The translations under genes and the position numbers were made by a program. 64,000 nucleotides of DNA, from positions 161,190 through 225,189 of the forward strand of contig BPKM01000005.1 in the NCBI GenBank assembly GCA_026005135.1. The letters run 5' to 3'. Shown one piece after another: positions 27,926 through 37,477 of the stretch (the stretch's first letter is position 1; every line of letters begins with the position of its first letter). Under the pieces are notes generated by a model. It made no database searches and had not been told where the DNA came from. It saw only the letters and a list, made by a program, of their open reading frames with translations. This stretch comes from Leptospiraceae bacterium. Lineage in GTDB: Bacteria; Spirochaetota; Leptospiria; Leptospirales; Leptonemataceae.

Positions 27926-28139
27926 ATCTCTAATATATTTTATTTAAGAGTATTTTCAATTATTTTTTTAAGAGAAAATAAGCGCAGATTTGTTGCATAA
28001 CTCCCATTTTAAATCAAATTAAATCAAAATTTTTTATAAAACCGACAAAAAATAATTTAACTTTATCAAAAAATGTATATTGGTTTTGATTAGAATTTGC
28101 CATTTATTGATTATTTATTGAAATTTTTAGTTATTATTT
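27926..28139. other. AT-rich spacer, possible IS remnant
   Basis: A 214-bp spacer without a gene, lying upstream of the antitoxin gene and downstream of the cyclase gene. It contains TTTGTTGCATAA at 27989-28000, the same 12 bases found at 59845-59856 inside the 5' part of the truncated DDE transposase gene. This could be a leftover end of a related insertion sequence or a chance match in AT-rich DNA. It also has a short inverted pair AATCAAAA / TTTTGATT (about 28022 and 28084). Confidence 0.3.
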
Positions 28140-29579
28140 TTATTGAATTTTATATTTTTCCCAGAATAAGTTATTTGGAATAATTCCTTCGTTATTTTGA
28201 GAATATTCTTCTTTTATGGATTCTAAATAATACATATCAATTTCGCCTTTTCCTTTTACATAGATTCTTCCTCTATAACTACAATCAAAAAAAGAATTTA
28301 TTTTATCATATAATGATTTTGATATATTAATTTTTCCTGGCTCACTGGAATGTTCCAATCTACTTGATAGATTTACTGTATCTCCCCAAACATCATATGT
28401 AAATCTTGTTTTTCCTATTACACCTGCAATTACAGATCCAGTATGTATTCCAATTCTTAAATTCCATAAAGGTTTAAATTCATCCGATAGTAAAAATGGA
28501 ATTTCTTTAATTACTTTTCTCATTTCCAAGGCACATAGACATATATCTACGGGATGAGAAAAATTTTCTTCTGGTAATCCCCCAACACACATATAAGCAT
28601 CACCAATTGTTTTGATTTTTGTAAGTTTATATTTTTCTACAATATCATCAAAAATGCTAAACCAAAAATTTAATAAATCAATAAGTTCCTTAGGTGAAAT
28701 TTTATCAGCAATTTGTGTAAAGTTTGTAAAATCTGCAAATAAAACACTTACATTGGAAAAATATCTTGGTTCAACGTATTTATTTGTTTCTAATTCTACT
28801 GCAATCTTTTCTGGAAAAATATTTAATAGAAGCTCTCTTACCTGTTTATTGGAATTATATAGTTCTTTTGTTGTTTCTAATAATTCCTGGTTCTTAATAT
28901 AATCTGTTGTTCTATACTTAAATAATACTATACTTAATAAATATGATACAACTGTAGCTACACTTCCATTCACTAAATTTACAATTAGTTTATCAAAATT
29001 ATGCTGTAATAATATCATACCCGTTATAAAAACGATATAATTAAATAAAAAAATCAAAACAGTCACTTTTCTTGGTAAAATAGGCATAGTTGCAACGGCT
29101 AAGATTGCAATTATATAAATGGTTATGGTTCCGTGATAAACTTGTCCTACGATCGTGAATAATGTGCCTATTAGAGAAATTATAAATATATAAAAGATTT
29201 CAAGATAATAATAATTGGAATGAATTAATTTATTTTTATCGTTTTTTATCTCCTTTTCGATATGAAGTAAATATAAAAATATATATATTACACTTAGTAG
29301 TATAAAAAAACAATGTAAGATAGACACTCCATAGCACCAGATTTGTATATCTTCTACATTACATCTACCTGTTTTAATAATAGAAGTATAAAAAATAAAT
29401 AAAACTGAAGATGATATTAATAATAAAAAATGACATAAAAAATATAGAACTTTTAGATTATTCTCTATAAAAAAAATCCTATAAGAAAATTTATGCTTAT
29501 CTGGTATGGAAAAATAATATTCTTCAATATATCTTTTAAGTAAGCTTTTAAGTTTTAAATACATCATAAAATTATTCAA
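28140..29579 (-). CDS. membrane-bound class III adenylate cyclase
   Basis: About 479 residues. An N-terminal region with roughly six membrane helices (about 45-220) is followed by a short linker and a class III cyclase catalytic domain. VSVLFADFTNFTQIAD (near 278) and GDAYM (near 329) carry the two metal-binding Asp. The Lys in KIKTIGDAYM and Asp in FTYDVWGD predict ATP rather than GTP as substrate. GDTVNLSSRLE carries the transition-state Asn and Arg. It therefore makes cAMP at the inner membrane in response to an unknown signal. Start options are TTG 29579, overlapping the upstream gene stop, or ATG 29567. Confidence 0.85.
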   Translation of the reverse strand: MNNFMMYLKLKSLLKRYIEEYYFSIPDKHKFSYRIFFIENNLKVLYFLCHFLLLISSSVLFIFYTSIIKTGRCNVEDIQIWCYGVSILHCFFILLSVIYIFLYLLHIEKEIKNDKNKLIHSNYYYLEIFYIFIISLIGTLFTIVGQVYHGTITIYIIAILAVATMPILPRKVTVLIFLFNYIVFITGMILLQHNFDKLIVNLVNGSVATVVSYLLSIVLFKYRTTDYIKNQELLETTKELYNSNKQVRELLLNIFPEKIAVELETNKYVEPRYFSNVSVLFADFTNFTQIADKISPKELIDLLNFWFSIFDDIVEKYKLTKIKTIGDAYMCVGGLPEENFSHPVDICLCALEMRKVIKEIPFLLSDEFKPLWNLRIGIHTGSVIAGVIGKTRFTYDVWGDTVNLSSRLEHSSEPGKINISKSLYDKINSFFDCSYRGRIYVKGKGEIDMYYLESIKEEYSQNNEGIIPNNLFWEKYKIQ

Positions 29580-30247
29580 CTTAATACTATTTCTCTACCA
29601 AGATAAGTAGGATTTCTGAATATATTAGAATAATCCTTTGGTTCATAAGAGTTAGGAACTCTATTTGTAGGCATAAGCCCTATTTTCTGAAATGTAAAAG
29701 CAATTAATTCACTACAAAAAAAGAAATCATAATTATCTGGTGGTTGATTTTTTAATTTACCTTTTAAAAACGTTTCAACAAATTTTATATCATCAGGAAA
29801 ATAAGCATTTTGATGTTGAAAAATTACTTCTTTTATGATATTATACATTTTTGTTGTTCTTTCTGTTTCTAAGATTCTAAATGCAAAAGGATAATCTTCT
29901 TTATGTATCAAATCAGAAAAAATTCTATCTTCGAGGCGCACTAAGAATGTACCACCTGGATGTTTAGGATGTTTCTTATAATTCCCTGTTAATATATCTG
30001 GTAAATCCGTTGATCGTGTTGATTCCCATAATAATAATTCTCCTTTTAAGTTTTCTCCTTTTAAGTTTTCTAATCCTAAATCTTCAGCTCTTATAATCAT
30101 TCCACTATGGGACCATTCACTCCATGTTAATTTTTCAATAAGATGGCTAATTAAAGAATCTCCATGTGCTAAAAAAATATCTCCTGTTTTTAATACTGAT
30201 TTAATTTTATGAAATTCATTTTTTATATTATCAATATTTTTTACCAT
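29576..30247 (-). CDS. YiiX/YebB-like permuted papain-fold amidase
   Basis: A 223-residue protein of the circularly permuted NlpC/P60 type. It has LKTGDIFLAHGDSLISHLIEKLTWSEWSHSGMII (His in WSH near 46) and a C-terminal FFFCSELIAFTFQKIG with the catalytic Cys near 178. Family members hydrolyse peptide or lipid amide bonds; no signal peptide is obvious here. It precedes the adenylate cyclase gene with a 4-bp overlap, so the two are probably co-translated. A 15-bp unit is duplicated in frame (30038-30067), giving two ENLKG copies, probably a recent slippage. Confidence 0.65.
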   Translation of the reverse strand: MVKNIDNIKNEFHKIKSVLKTGDIFLAHGDSLISHLIEKLTWSEWSHSGMIIRAEDLGLENLKGENLKGELLLWESTRSTDLPDILTGNYKKHPKHPGGTFLVRLEDRIFSDLIHKEDYPFAFRILETERTTKMYNIIKEVIFQHQNAYFPDDIKFVETFLKGKLKNQPPDNYDFFFCSELIAFTFQKIGLMPTNRVPNSYEPKDYSNIFRNPTYLGREIVLS

Positions 30248-30340
30248 TAAGTATATAATATTTCTATTAAATAATCAGTCAATATTTTTTTAGTTAATAA
30301 TAATTATAATTAATTGTTTATATTTAGATATTATTTAATT

Positions 30341-30387
30341 TATCTTATAGATCAAACGCAAAAAAATAGCGCCTGATCTATAAGATA
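30341..30387 (-). terminator. strong hairpin downstream of htpG
   Basis: A perfect 14-bp inverted repeat: TATCTTATAGATCA (30341-30354) and TGATCTATAAGATA (30374-30387) with a 19-base loop that can form an extra CGC/GCG pair. It begins 7 bp beyond the htpG stop codon. There is no clear U-run after it on the minus strand, so it may be a weak intrinsic terminator, a 3'-end stabilising hairpin, or a protein site. Confidence 0.5.
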
Positions 30388-30393
30388 TTTATA

Positions 30394-32265
30394 TTATTTT
30401 ATTAAATATTTATTTAAATATTCAAAAATTTCTTTTGCATATTGTTGCATTTCTTCGGGAGATACAAGAGCCTGAGAAATTCTGGCTAATTTATAAATTT
30501 GTTTTGCTAATTCTAATTTTTCTGGATTTACTTCTTGATTTTCGGAAATGACGATATCTGGCTTTCCTAATTTTTGTATTAATGGATTTTTTAGATTTAA
30601 AAGTAAGGTATGATGTTCTGGTATAGTAAATTTATCTTTTTCTCCATAAAGTATTGCAAGTTCAGATACACGTCTATGGGTTTCTGGAAGTAATATCATA
30701 GCTGGGATTTCGTCTGTTTTTAAATTTTCTGCTCTTACTATTATTTTTGTATTATTTAATGCCTTTCTAAATATATCTTCTACTCTATCTTTGATTGTTT
30801 TTGCATCAGAATCAATAATTTTACTATCCTGTTCTATAGCATGATCAGAAATTTCAGCATCAACCCTTACAAATTGAAAACTTTGCTCCTGCATTTCTAA
30901 AAACGAAGAGAAATGAGCATCAATTAATTTATCAAGATAAATTACTTCAATACCCTGTTTTAATAATAAGCGAATTGCTGGACCCTGTGTTTTTAAATCA
31001 GTAGCATAATATATTTTATTATCTGTTTTTGATTTATTATATTCTAAGTATTCTTGTATTGTTTTAAATGTTCTTTTATCTAAATTTTCTTCTGTTATGG
31101 TTTCGAATAAAAGAGCATCTTTCGCATTCTCGTAGAACTTAGGGTCTTCCATCATTCCATATTTTACAAATGGAGCAATATCCTTCCAGATTTTTTCGTA
31201 ATACTGACGATTATTTTTACATTCTTCGTTTAATTTATCTGCTATTTTTTTAACAATATGAGAAGCTATTTTCTTTACTTCTGGATCCTGTTGTATATAA
31301 GAACGAGAAACATTTAATGGTAATTCTGGTAAATCAAGCACACCTTTTAAAGCTGTTAAAAATTTTGGTATAATTTCCTGAGCTTCGTCTGTTACAAAAA
31401 TTTGTTTACAAAATATTTTTACATAGCTCTGATTTAAATCCATCTCATGTTTTATTCTTGGAAAATATAAGATTCCTTGCAATCGAAAAGGATAATCTGT
31501 ATTCAAATGAATATAAAATAATGGTTCATCATCAAAAGGATATAAATATTTATAAAAAGATATATATTCTTCTTTTGTAACTTCATTGGGTTTTTTTAGC
31601 CATAATGGTTTTTGATAATTCATCTGTAAACCTTCAAGTTTAATAGGAATAGAAAGAAAATCACAATATTTTCGAATTAAATTTTGTAAGGTAATTTTAT
31701 CTAAAAATTCATTTCGAGCTTCTTCATTTAAATGTAAAATAATTTCTGTTCCTCGATCTGTACGTTCACCTTTTCCAATATAATATTCATCACTACCATC
31801 ACTTACCCAGTAAACTGACTCAGCATCTGGTAAATAACTTCTCGTTTGTATTTCTACTTTATCTGCAACCATAAAAGAAGAATAAAATCCTAATCCAAAA
31901 TGTCCAATTATATCGGCTGATTTTTCGTCTTTTAGATATTTTTGGGCAAATTCTTTTGCACCAGAAAAAGCAATTTGAGCAATATATTTTTCTACTTCTT
32001 CTTTTGTCATTCCAATTCCATTATCAATAAAATGTAATGTTCCTTTTTCTTTATTAAATTTAATTTCTATATAAAAATCTGTTTTATCGGATTGATATAT
32101 ATCTTCTGTTAACATTATACGCTTTAATTTTTCTATAGCATCAAAAGCATTGGAAATTAATTCTCTTATAAAAATTTCTTTTTCGGAATATAACCATTTT
32201 TTAATAATAGGTAAAATATTTTCTGTATGAATACCAATTTTACCTTTTTGTAATTGTGTTTCCAT
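30394..32265 (-). CDS. htpG: molecular chaperone HtpG (Hsp90)
   Basis: About 623 residues from ATG 32265, which has the strong SD AGAGGAG; the open frame extends 16 codons further without support. N-terminal GHKL ATPase motifs are FIRELISNAFDAIEKL, DNGIGMTKEEV, IAFSGAKEF and IGHFGLGFYSSFMVA. The middle domain has LPLNVSRSYIQQDPEVKKI, and the C-terminal dimerisation domain follows. HtpG assists folding of client proteins under stress. A CIRCE-like inverted repeat 42-68 bp upstream suggests control by HrcA. Confidence 0.95.
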   Translation of the reverse strand: METQLQKGKIGIHTENILPIIKKWLYSEKEIFIRELISNAFDAIEKLKRIMLTEDIYQSDKTDFYIEIKFNKEKGTLHFIDNGIGMTKEEVEKYIAQIAFSGAKEFAQKYLKDEKSADIIGHFGLGFYSSFMVADKVEIQTRSYLPDAESVYWVSDGSDEYYIGKGERTDRGTEIILHLNEEARNEFLDKITLQNLIRKYCDFLSIPIKLEGLQMNYQKPLWLKKPNEVTKEEYISFYKYLYPFDDEPLFYIHLNTDYPFRLQGILYFPRIKHEMDLNQSYVKIFCKQIFVTDEAQEIIPKFLTALKGVLDLPELPLNVSRSYIQQDPEVKKIASHIVKKIADKLNEECKNNRQYYEKIWKDIAPFVKYGMMEDPKFYENAKDALLFETITEENLDKRTFKTIQEYLEYNKSKTDNKIYYATDLKTQGPAIRLLLKQGIEVIYLDKLIDAHFSSFLEMQEQSFQFVRVDAEISDHAIEQDSKIIDSDAKTIKDRVEDIFRKALNNTKIIVRAENLKTDEIPAMILLPETHRRVSELAILYGEKDKFTIPEHHTLLLNLKNPLIQKLGKPDIVISENQEVNPEKLELAKQIYKLARISQALVSPEEMQQYAKEIFEYLNKYLIK

Positions 32266-32306
32266 ATTTTGAACTCCTCTTTTGTATTTTAATTGAAATA
32301 TAATAT

Positions 32307-32333
32307 TTAGCAATCAGAAGATTTATTTGCTAA
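32307..32333 (-). promoter_or_regulatory. CIRCE-like operator (HrcA site) upstream of htpG
   Basis: On the minus strand the element reads TTAGCAAAT, a 9-base spacer, GATTGCTAA. This is exactly the 9-N9-9 geometry of CIRCE (TTAGCACTC-N9-GAGTGCTAA), with 6/9 and 8/9 matching bases and a perfect TTAGCA/TGCTAA core. It lies in the 5' leader of htpG, where HrcA would repress until heat shock. No hrcA gene is in this window, so the regulator is inferred. Confidence 0.6.
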
Positions 32334-32360
32334 TTTTTTATACAAAGTAAATCAAATATT

Positions 32361-33497
32361 TTATTCTGTCAATACTTTTTTATACAATTTTAATGTTTCT
32401 TTTGCAGTATTTTCGTAATGAAATTGTTTTACGAATTGTTTATTAAATTCCGAAAATGATTTTCTTAAATTTTGATCTTGAATTAATATTTTTAAATGTT
32501 TTGCCATAGTTTCTGGATCTCGTGGAGATGATAAAAGTCCTCCCTTATTGTGCATAACTATTTCTGGTATTCCACCACCAGTAGTTGCAACAATAGGAAG
32601 TCCCATAGCCATTGCATCTAATAGCGATGTGCCAAGTCCTTCTTCTTTGGAAGACATAACAAAAATATCAAATAAATAATATAAATCAAAAACATCATTA
32701 CGATAACCTAAAAATAAAACTTCTTCTAGTTTTAATTCTTGTTTTAATTTTAGTAAACGAGATTTTAATTCTCCATCACCTGCAATTAAAACTTTAAATG
32801 GCAGTACATTTTCCTGTTTTAAAAAATGGATTGCTTTTAATAAGGTTTGATGATCTTTATGGTCTACTAATGCAGCAACATTCCCTATAATGATTTCATT
32901 TGTTATAGAAAATTCTTTTTTTAGTTGTTGTATTTTTTCCATTGATGGTTTTTGATTAAATCGATTTAAATCAATTCCAGAATATATAATATGGATTTTA
33001 TGTTCTGGAATTCCATCATGAATTAAAATATTTTTTACATTTTTAGAAATAGCAATATAACCATCTATAAGATTTGATAAATACTTTTTTGATGTTATTG
33101 AATTGATAAAAGAAAATTTACTTTTTTTAATGGAAAAATCAACCCTACGAGAAACAAGAAATTTAAAATTATAATGCTTTTTGAGTGCCATTTTTTTGGC
33201 AATTAATCCAATTGTATGTGCTTTTGCTGTATGGGCATGAACAATTTGGATCTGATTTTTAATAATATAATCTGTTAATTTTTTAGCAGCGAAAATATCC
33301 CATTCACCTTTAATATTTAATGGTAAATAAGGGATGTTAAAATTTTGACATCTTTTCTCTAATTCTGAATTTGGATTACCACTAACAACTTGTTTTATCT
33401 GATCCTTTTGAGTTTGTAAAAATTGCGCTAAATATAAGGTTTGTTGTTCTCCACCACGCCAGCTTTTTGTAGGATTTAAATGCAATATATTTATCAT
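32361..33497 (-). CDS. GT4 family glycosyltransferase
   Basis: A 378-residue GT-B enzyme. It has N-terminal LHLNPTKSWRGGEQQTLYLAQFL (acceptor-side Gly loop), YSGIDLNRFNQKPS near 165, GNVAALVDHKDHQTLLKAI near 205, and EEGLGTSLLDAMAMGLPIVATTGGGIPEIV near 285 (EX7E donor site). The substrate is unknown, with lipid- or polysaccharide-linked glycan most likely. Its start overlaps the upstream kinase stop by 4 bp, so the two are coupled. Confidence 0.85.
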   Translation of the reverse strand: MINILHLNPTKSWRGGEQQTLYLAQFLQTQKDQIKQVVSGNPNSELEKRCQNFNIPYLPLNIKGEWDIFAAKKLTDYIIKNQIQIVHAHTAKAHTIGLIAKKMALKKHYNFKFLVSRRVDFSIKKSKFSFINSITSKKYLSNLIDGYIAISKNVKNILIHDGIPEHKIHIIYSGIDLNRFNQKPSMEKIQQLKKEFSITNEIIIGNVAALVDHKDHQTLLKAIHFLKQENVLPFKVLIAGDGELKSRLLKLKQELKLEEVLFLGYRNDVFDLYYLFDIFVMSSKEEGLGTSLLDAMAMGLPIVATTGGGIPEIVMHNKGGLLSSPRDPETMAKHLKILIQDQNLRKSFSEFNKQFVKQFHYENTAKETLKLYKKVLTE

Positions 33498-34510
33498 TGA
33501 ATTATATTTTGAATTTTATCACTATAATCTTTTTGTAAACGAGCACCTTGAATTTGAACAACTTCAGAAGCAAGGAAATTTCCTATTTTTGCTGATTTTA
33601 TTACATCATAACCATGGCTTAAACCAAATATAACACCTCCTGCAAATGTATCACCTGCACCTGTTGTATCAAGAGGTTTTACAGGATATCCAGAAACAAG
33701 GATACTTTCTTTATTCTGAATTACATAACAACCTTTTTCTGAAGCAGTTACAAATAATAAATTAGAAAATTTTTTTAATTCATTTATAATATCGTTTTCG
33801 TTTTCTTTCTGGGTAAAAAATTTTGCCTCATCAAGATTCATAAAAACAATAGAAAAATCGTTTTTAATAAGATGATTATAAAAATCATTTCTAAATTGCT
33901 CCACAACAAAACCATCAGAAAAGGTAAAACTAACAGGAATTTGATTTTTTCTAGCTATTTCTATGGTTTTTAATGCTGCATTTCTTGTTTGTTCATTTAG
34001 CCATAAATATCCTTCTATATAGACTATTTTTGATTTTTGAATAATAGATTCTTGAATATCATTTTCTGTTAATAAAATAGATACACCTAAATGAGTGGAC
34101 ATTGTTCTTTCTGCATCTGGTGTTACAAGAACAACACAGGTAGCAGTAGAACCATGATCTTCGCTTAAAGGATGAACATCAAAATCTACCCCTGCTTCTA
34201 ATAAATTAATCCGATAAAATTCGCCATAAGGATCAGAAGCAATTTTCCCTGTATAAAATGCTTTTCCACCAGCTTTTGTAACAGTAATCATTGTATTGGC
34301 AGCAGAACCACCAGATGTCATCTGTATCTTCAAATGCTTATTTTCAATCAGATTAATTAAAAATGCCTGCTCTTTAGAGGAAGCAAGGGTCATATGACCT
34401 TTGGGTAAAGAAATTTCTTGTAATAAAATATCATCAATAAAAACCAGTAAATCTACAATAGCATTTCCAATACCATATACATCATAAAGTTTATTAAAAT
34501 CTAAATTCAT
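33494..34510 (-). CDS. PfkB family carbohydrate/nucleoside kinase (adenosine-kinase-like)
   Basis: A 338-residue ribokinase-fold kinase. YDVYGIGNAIVDLLVFID opens the protein, TSGGSAANTMITVTKAGGKAFYTGKIASDPYGEFY (near 65-100) binds substrate, and DTTGAGDTFAGGVIFGL (near 283) carries the catalytic Asp and the anion hole. The layout is close to adenosine kinases and bacterial PfkB sugar kinases of the Leptospira/proteobacterial type. The exact substrate cannot be fixed. It forms a two-gene unit with the GT4 gene. Confidence 0.8.
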   Translation of the reverse strand: MNLDFNKLYDVYGIGNAIVDLLVFIDDILLQEISLPKGHMTLASSKEQAFLINLIENKHLKIQMTSGGSAANTMITVTKAGGKAFYTGKIASDPYGEFYRINLLEAGVDFDVHPLSEDHGSTATCVVLVTPDAERTMSTHLGVSILLTENDIQESIIQKSKIVYIEGYLWLNEQTRNAALKTIEIARKNQIPVSFTFSDGFVVEQFRNDFYNHLIKNDFSIVFMNLDEAKFFTQKENENDIINELKKFSNLLFVTASEKGCYVIQNKESILVSGYPVKPLDTTGAGDTFAGGVIFGLSHGYDVIKSAKIGNFLASEVVQIQGARLQKDYSDKIQNIIQ

Positions 34511-34550
34511 TAAAAGATAATTTTTTTATTTATCTATATAAGACAATCAA

Positions 34551-35258
34551 TTATTGTTCAACACAAAGAAGATGCAAAGTAGAATTACAACTAGTGTAAT
34601 CATTAATAAAACCAACTATATTTATAAGTTTGTTGTACCTGCCCATAACAACCATCATTAGATGAAATATTATCAGTCCAGGCATAACAATTATCTGTAC
34701 AAAACCTAATATAAGCAGATTTCCATGCATTAGGAGGATATTCTAATCCTGTCCAATATTGATAATTAGTTCTGAATAGGATTGGCAATACTATCCGTAG
34801 AAAGAACAATACCGGCACTATTGGTAGTAAATAAATAGGTTCCATCAACCCGATAATAACTTGTATTGGGTTTAAATACCCAGTTAATATTTTCCCCTGA
34901 ATTTATACAATCTGATGATATACAGGCACGACGATTCCAAATTGTATTATTATAATCCAAAATCATAGCTTTATAATAACTATTATCTGGTTTATTAGCA
35001 TCAATATTACAGATATAATCTGCTTTTACTATTGCATTACTACCTACTGGGGTAAATGATTCACTTAAATTTTCTAATTTTCCATCAACTGTACGTGCTG
35101 TTATAAAAATCTTGAGCTTTTTTTCTTTTTGATTTAAAATATATGTTAAATAATATTCTAAGGGGGTAGTATGATCTAAGGGATTTTCTTTAAACTTTAA
35201 ACAATAATTTATTATTAAATAGTAGCATTAAAATAAACATTATTTTTTGTAACTTCAC
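34551..35258 (-). pseudogene. secreted DUF1554-like protein, multiply frameshifted
   Basis: A GTG start at 35258 with AGGGAG upstream begins a short hydrophobic signal-like segment. The coding trace then moves frame near 35210, again near 34770-34790, and again near 34610, and ends at a stop at 34551-34553. Joined, it reads KADYICNIDANKPDNSYYKAM, then an extended Cys-containing middle, then YQYWTGLEYPPNAWKSAYIRF, DGCYGQV, and a final STLHLLCVEQ. The WTGL, NC-x-x-WT, and terminal L-x-CVEQ pattern resembles the Leptospira DUF1554 C-terminal domain. It is the main gene content of the 34511-35373 gap. Function in that family is unknown. Confidence 0.5.
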
Positions 35259-35373
35259 AAAATACTCCCTATCTATTATAACAATTTTTTATATTTTTTT
35301 TGCAATTTTTTTATTGTAAAATATAAAAAATTTCTATTAGACGAAAGGGTTTTCTTATAAAAATTGTCTTAAA

Positions 35374-37474
35374 ATGGTTTTATTAAGATGGATTCTACCA
35401 GTAAATAAAAAAGATTGGATTTATCATATTATATTTTTTTGGGGATTATTTTTATTGATTTTACAGATAGAACGAATTACTTTTTATTTTTTTTATGTAA
35501 ATCAAACAATTAAAACTACCCAATTTACTAAAGAAGTATTATTAGCTTTTTTAACTGGTCTTCGATACGATTTTGCTGTTCTTCCCATAGTATTTTTAAT
35601 TTATGATAGTTTATTATTTTTTTTCTATTTATTATTTTGTTATAAGATTATAAAAATAAAATATTATAAAATTATTAGTTTAATATTATTTTATATTGAA
35701 TGGTATTTTATTATTCATTTGGCTTTAGCAAATATGTCCAGTATTTTAAACTATGGTGTAAATAATAAACATCTTGGCTGGGAATATTTTGCTTATTTTA
35801 GAGATTTACCTTTATTTATTAAAAGTATTTATACAAAAAATCCAGAAATCATTATTTCTTTATTTTTGATTTTATTTTTATGGTTAATTATCGGTATTTA
35901 TTTTATTCTAAAAACATATTCTATTCGGATTTCTATCAATGAACCATTTAAAATAAGATATTTTATTATTTATCTTATTCTAAATATCATTTTATTCCGA
36001 GGAGGAATTCAGCAAAATCCTTTAAGACCTGCTGATGCTTTAACATCAAAAAATAATTTTATAAACAATTTACGTTTAAATGGGATTTTTACAATTATTC
36101 ATGATGCTTCTGATAAAGATGATTTTACATTATATTATCCTATTGAAGAAAATATAAAATTTATACAATCCTATTTTAAGAAACCTGATCCTTTTATAGA
36201 GAATCATTATCCCTTACTACGTTATATGAATCCAAGAAAAATGGATTTTTATTCTTTTAAAAGTTTGCCCGTTTCTTATAAAACAGAATATCGTTATAAC
36301 TTTATTATTGTTGTTCTGGAATCCTGGAGTGCCAAATTCTTACATCCATATAATCTAAATCATTCAATGTATCCCAAAGAAGTTGCTCCTAATTTTAATC
36401 GTTTAAGCCAGAAAGGATTATTATTTCGAAATAGTTATGCATCAGGTGGTAGAAGTGCAAATGGTATTTTCTGTATATTAACAGGTATTCCCGATCGGGC
36501 TGGAAGAACGATTTTTCGTTCCAATCAAATTATGAATCATTTTGGAAGCCTTCCTCTTTTGTTAAAAGAAAAAGGTTATACAAGTGTATTTATACATAAT
36601 GGTGATTTAAATTTTGATAATTTACGTACAGCCCTACCCCATTTAGGATTTAATATACTTATCGGTAAAAAAGAAATGGAAAAAACAGGTAAATATAAAA
36701 ATACATGGGAAATGGGATATTTTGATGAAGACCTTTATGATATTTCCTTTGAAACAATACAAAAAATCTCTGAACCTTTTTTTATGATGATATTTACTTC
36801 TAATAATCATCATCCCTATACAATACCAGATAAACGTTTTGCAATCTTTCCAGAAACGGATCCAGAATATAGATTTAAAAATTCTTATCATTATGCGGAT
36901 TATGCCTTAGGAAAATTTATAGACAATTTAGAAAAAAGCAAATTTATTAAAAATACAATTATTATGTTGATTGCAGATCATACTCATCATACCAATTTAA
37001 ATTATTATGAAGATAGACAGATTCCTTTTTTAATCTATTCTCCTTATCTTATAAAACCCCAAATTAGATATGATACTGTAAGTCAGTTAGATATTTTACC
37101 AACTATTCTAGCATTAACAGGTGGTAATCAGCTATATAGTTCCATAGGAAGGGATCTAACACTTTATAAGAATTATTATAATTATGAACCTTATGCCTTT
37201 TTTGCAGGTGGTTCCAATACCGATATTATAGGTATGATACAACTTCCATTTATTTATTATCATTATTTTCATAGTAAAGAGAAATATTTATTTCGAGTTG
37301 ATAAAGAAATTAATTTTAATAATATAGCATCAGAATATCCAGATATTACAAATAAAATGGATCTATTTAACCAAAAATTTATATCAAATTTCTCGTTATT
37401 TAGAAAAAGAAAATCGTATTTTTCCAGAAAAAGCGATTTATCAATCTTTATTAAAACAATGGATAAAGGAGTAA
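35374..37474 (+). pseudogene. LTA-synthase-type sulfatase, frameshift close to the C-terminus
   Basis: Five N-terminal membrane segments (about 1-210) precede a sulfatase-fold domain with VVLESWSAKF near 312 (metal Glu), ASGGRSANGIFCILTGIP near 356 (presumed nucleophile region), and ADHTHHTNLNYY near 534. The first frame runs to 37500, but its last about 35 residues are odd. After a T3/A5 run at 37373-37380 another frame reads YQISRYLEKENRIFPEKAIYQSLLKQWIKE and stops at 37474, 3 bp before the next gene, as neighbours do here. All catalytic parts are before the shift, so activity might survive. It is probably an envelope-polymer phosphotransferase. Confidence 0.7.
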
Positions 37475-37477
37475 ACA

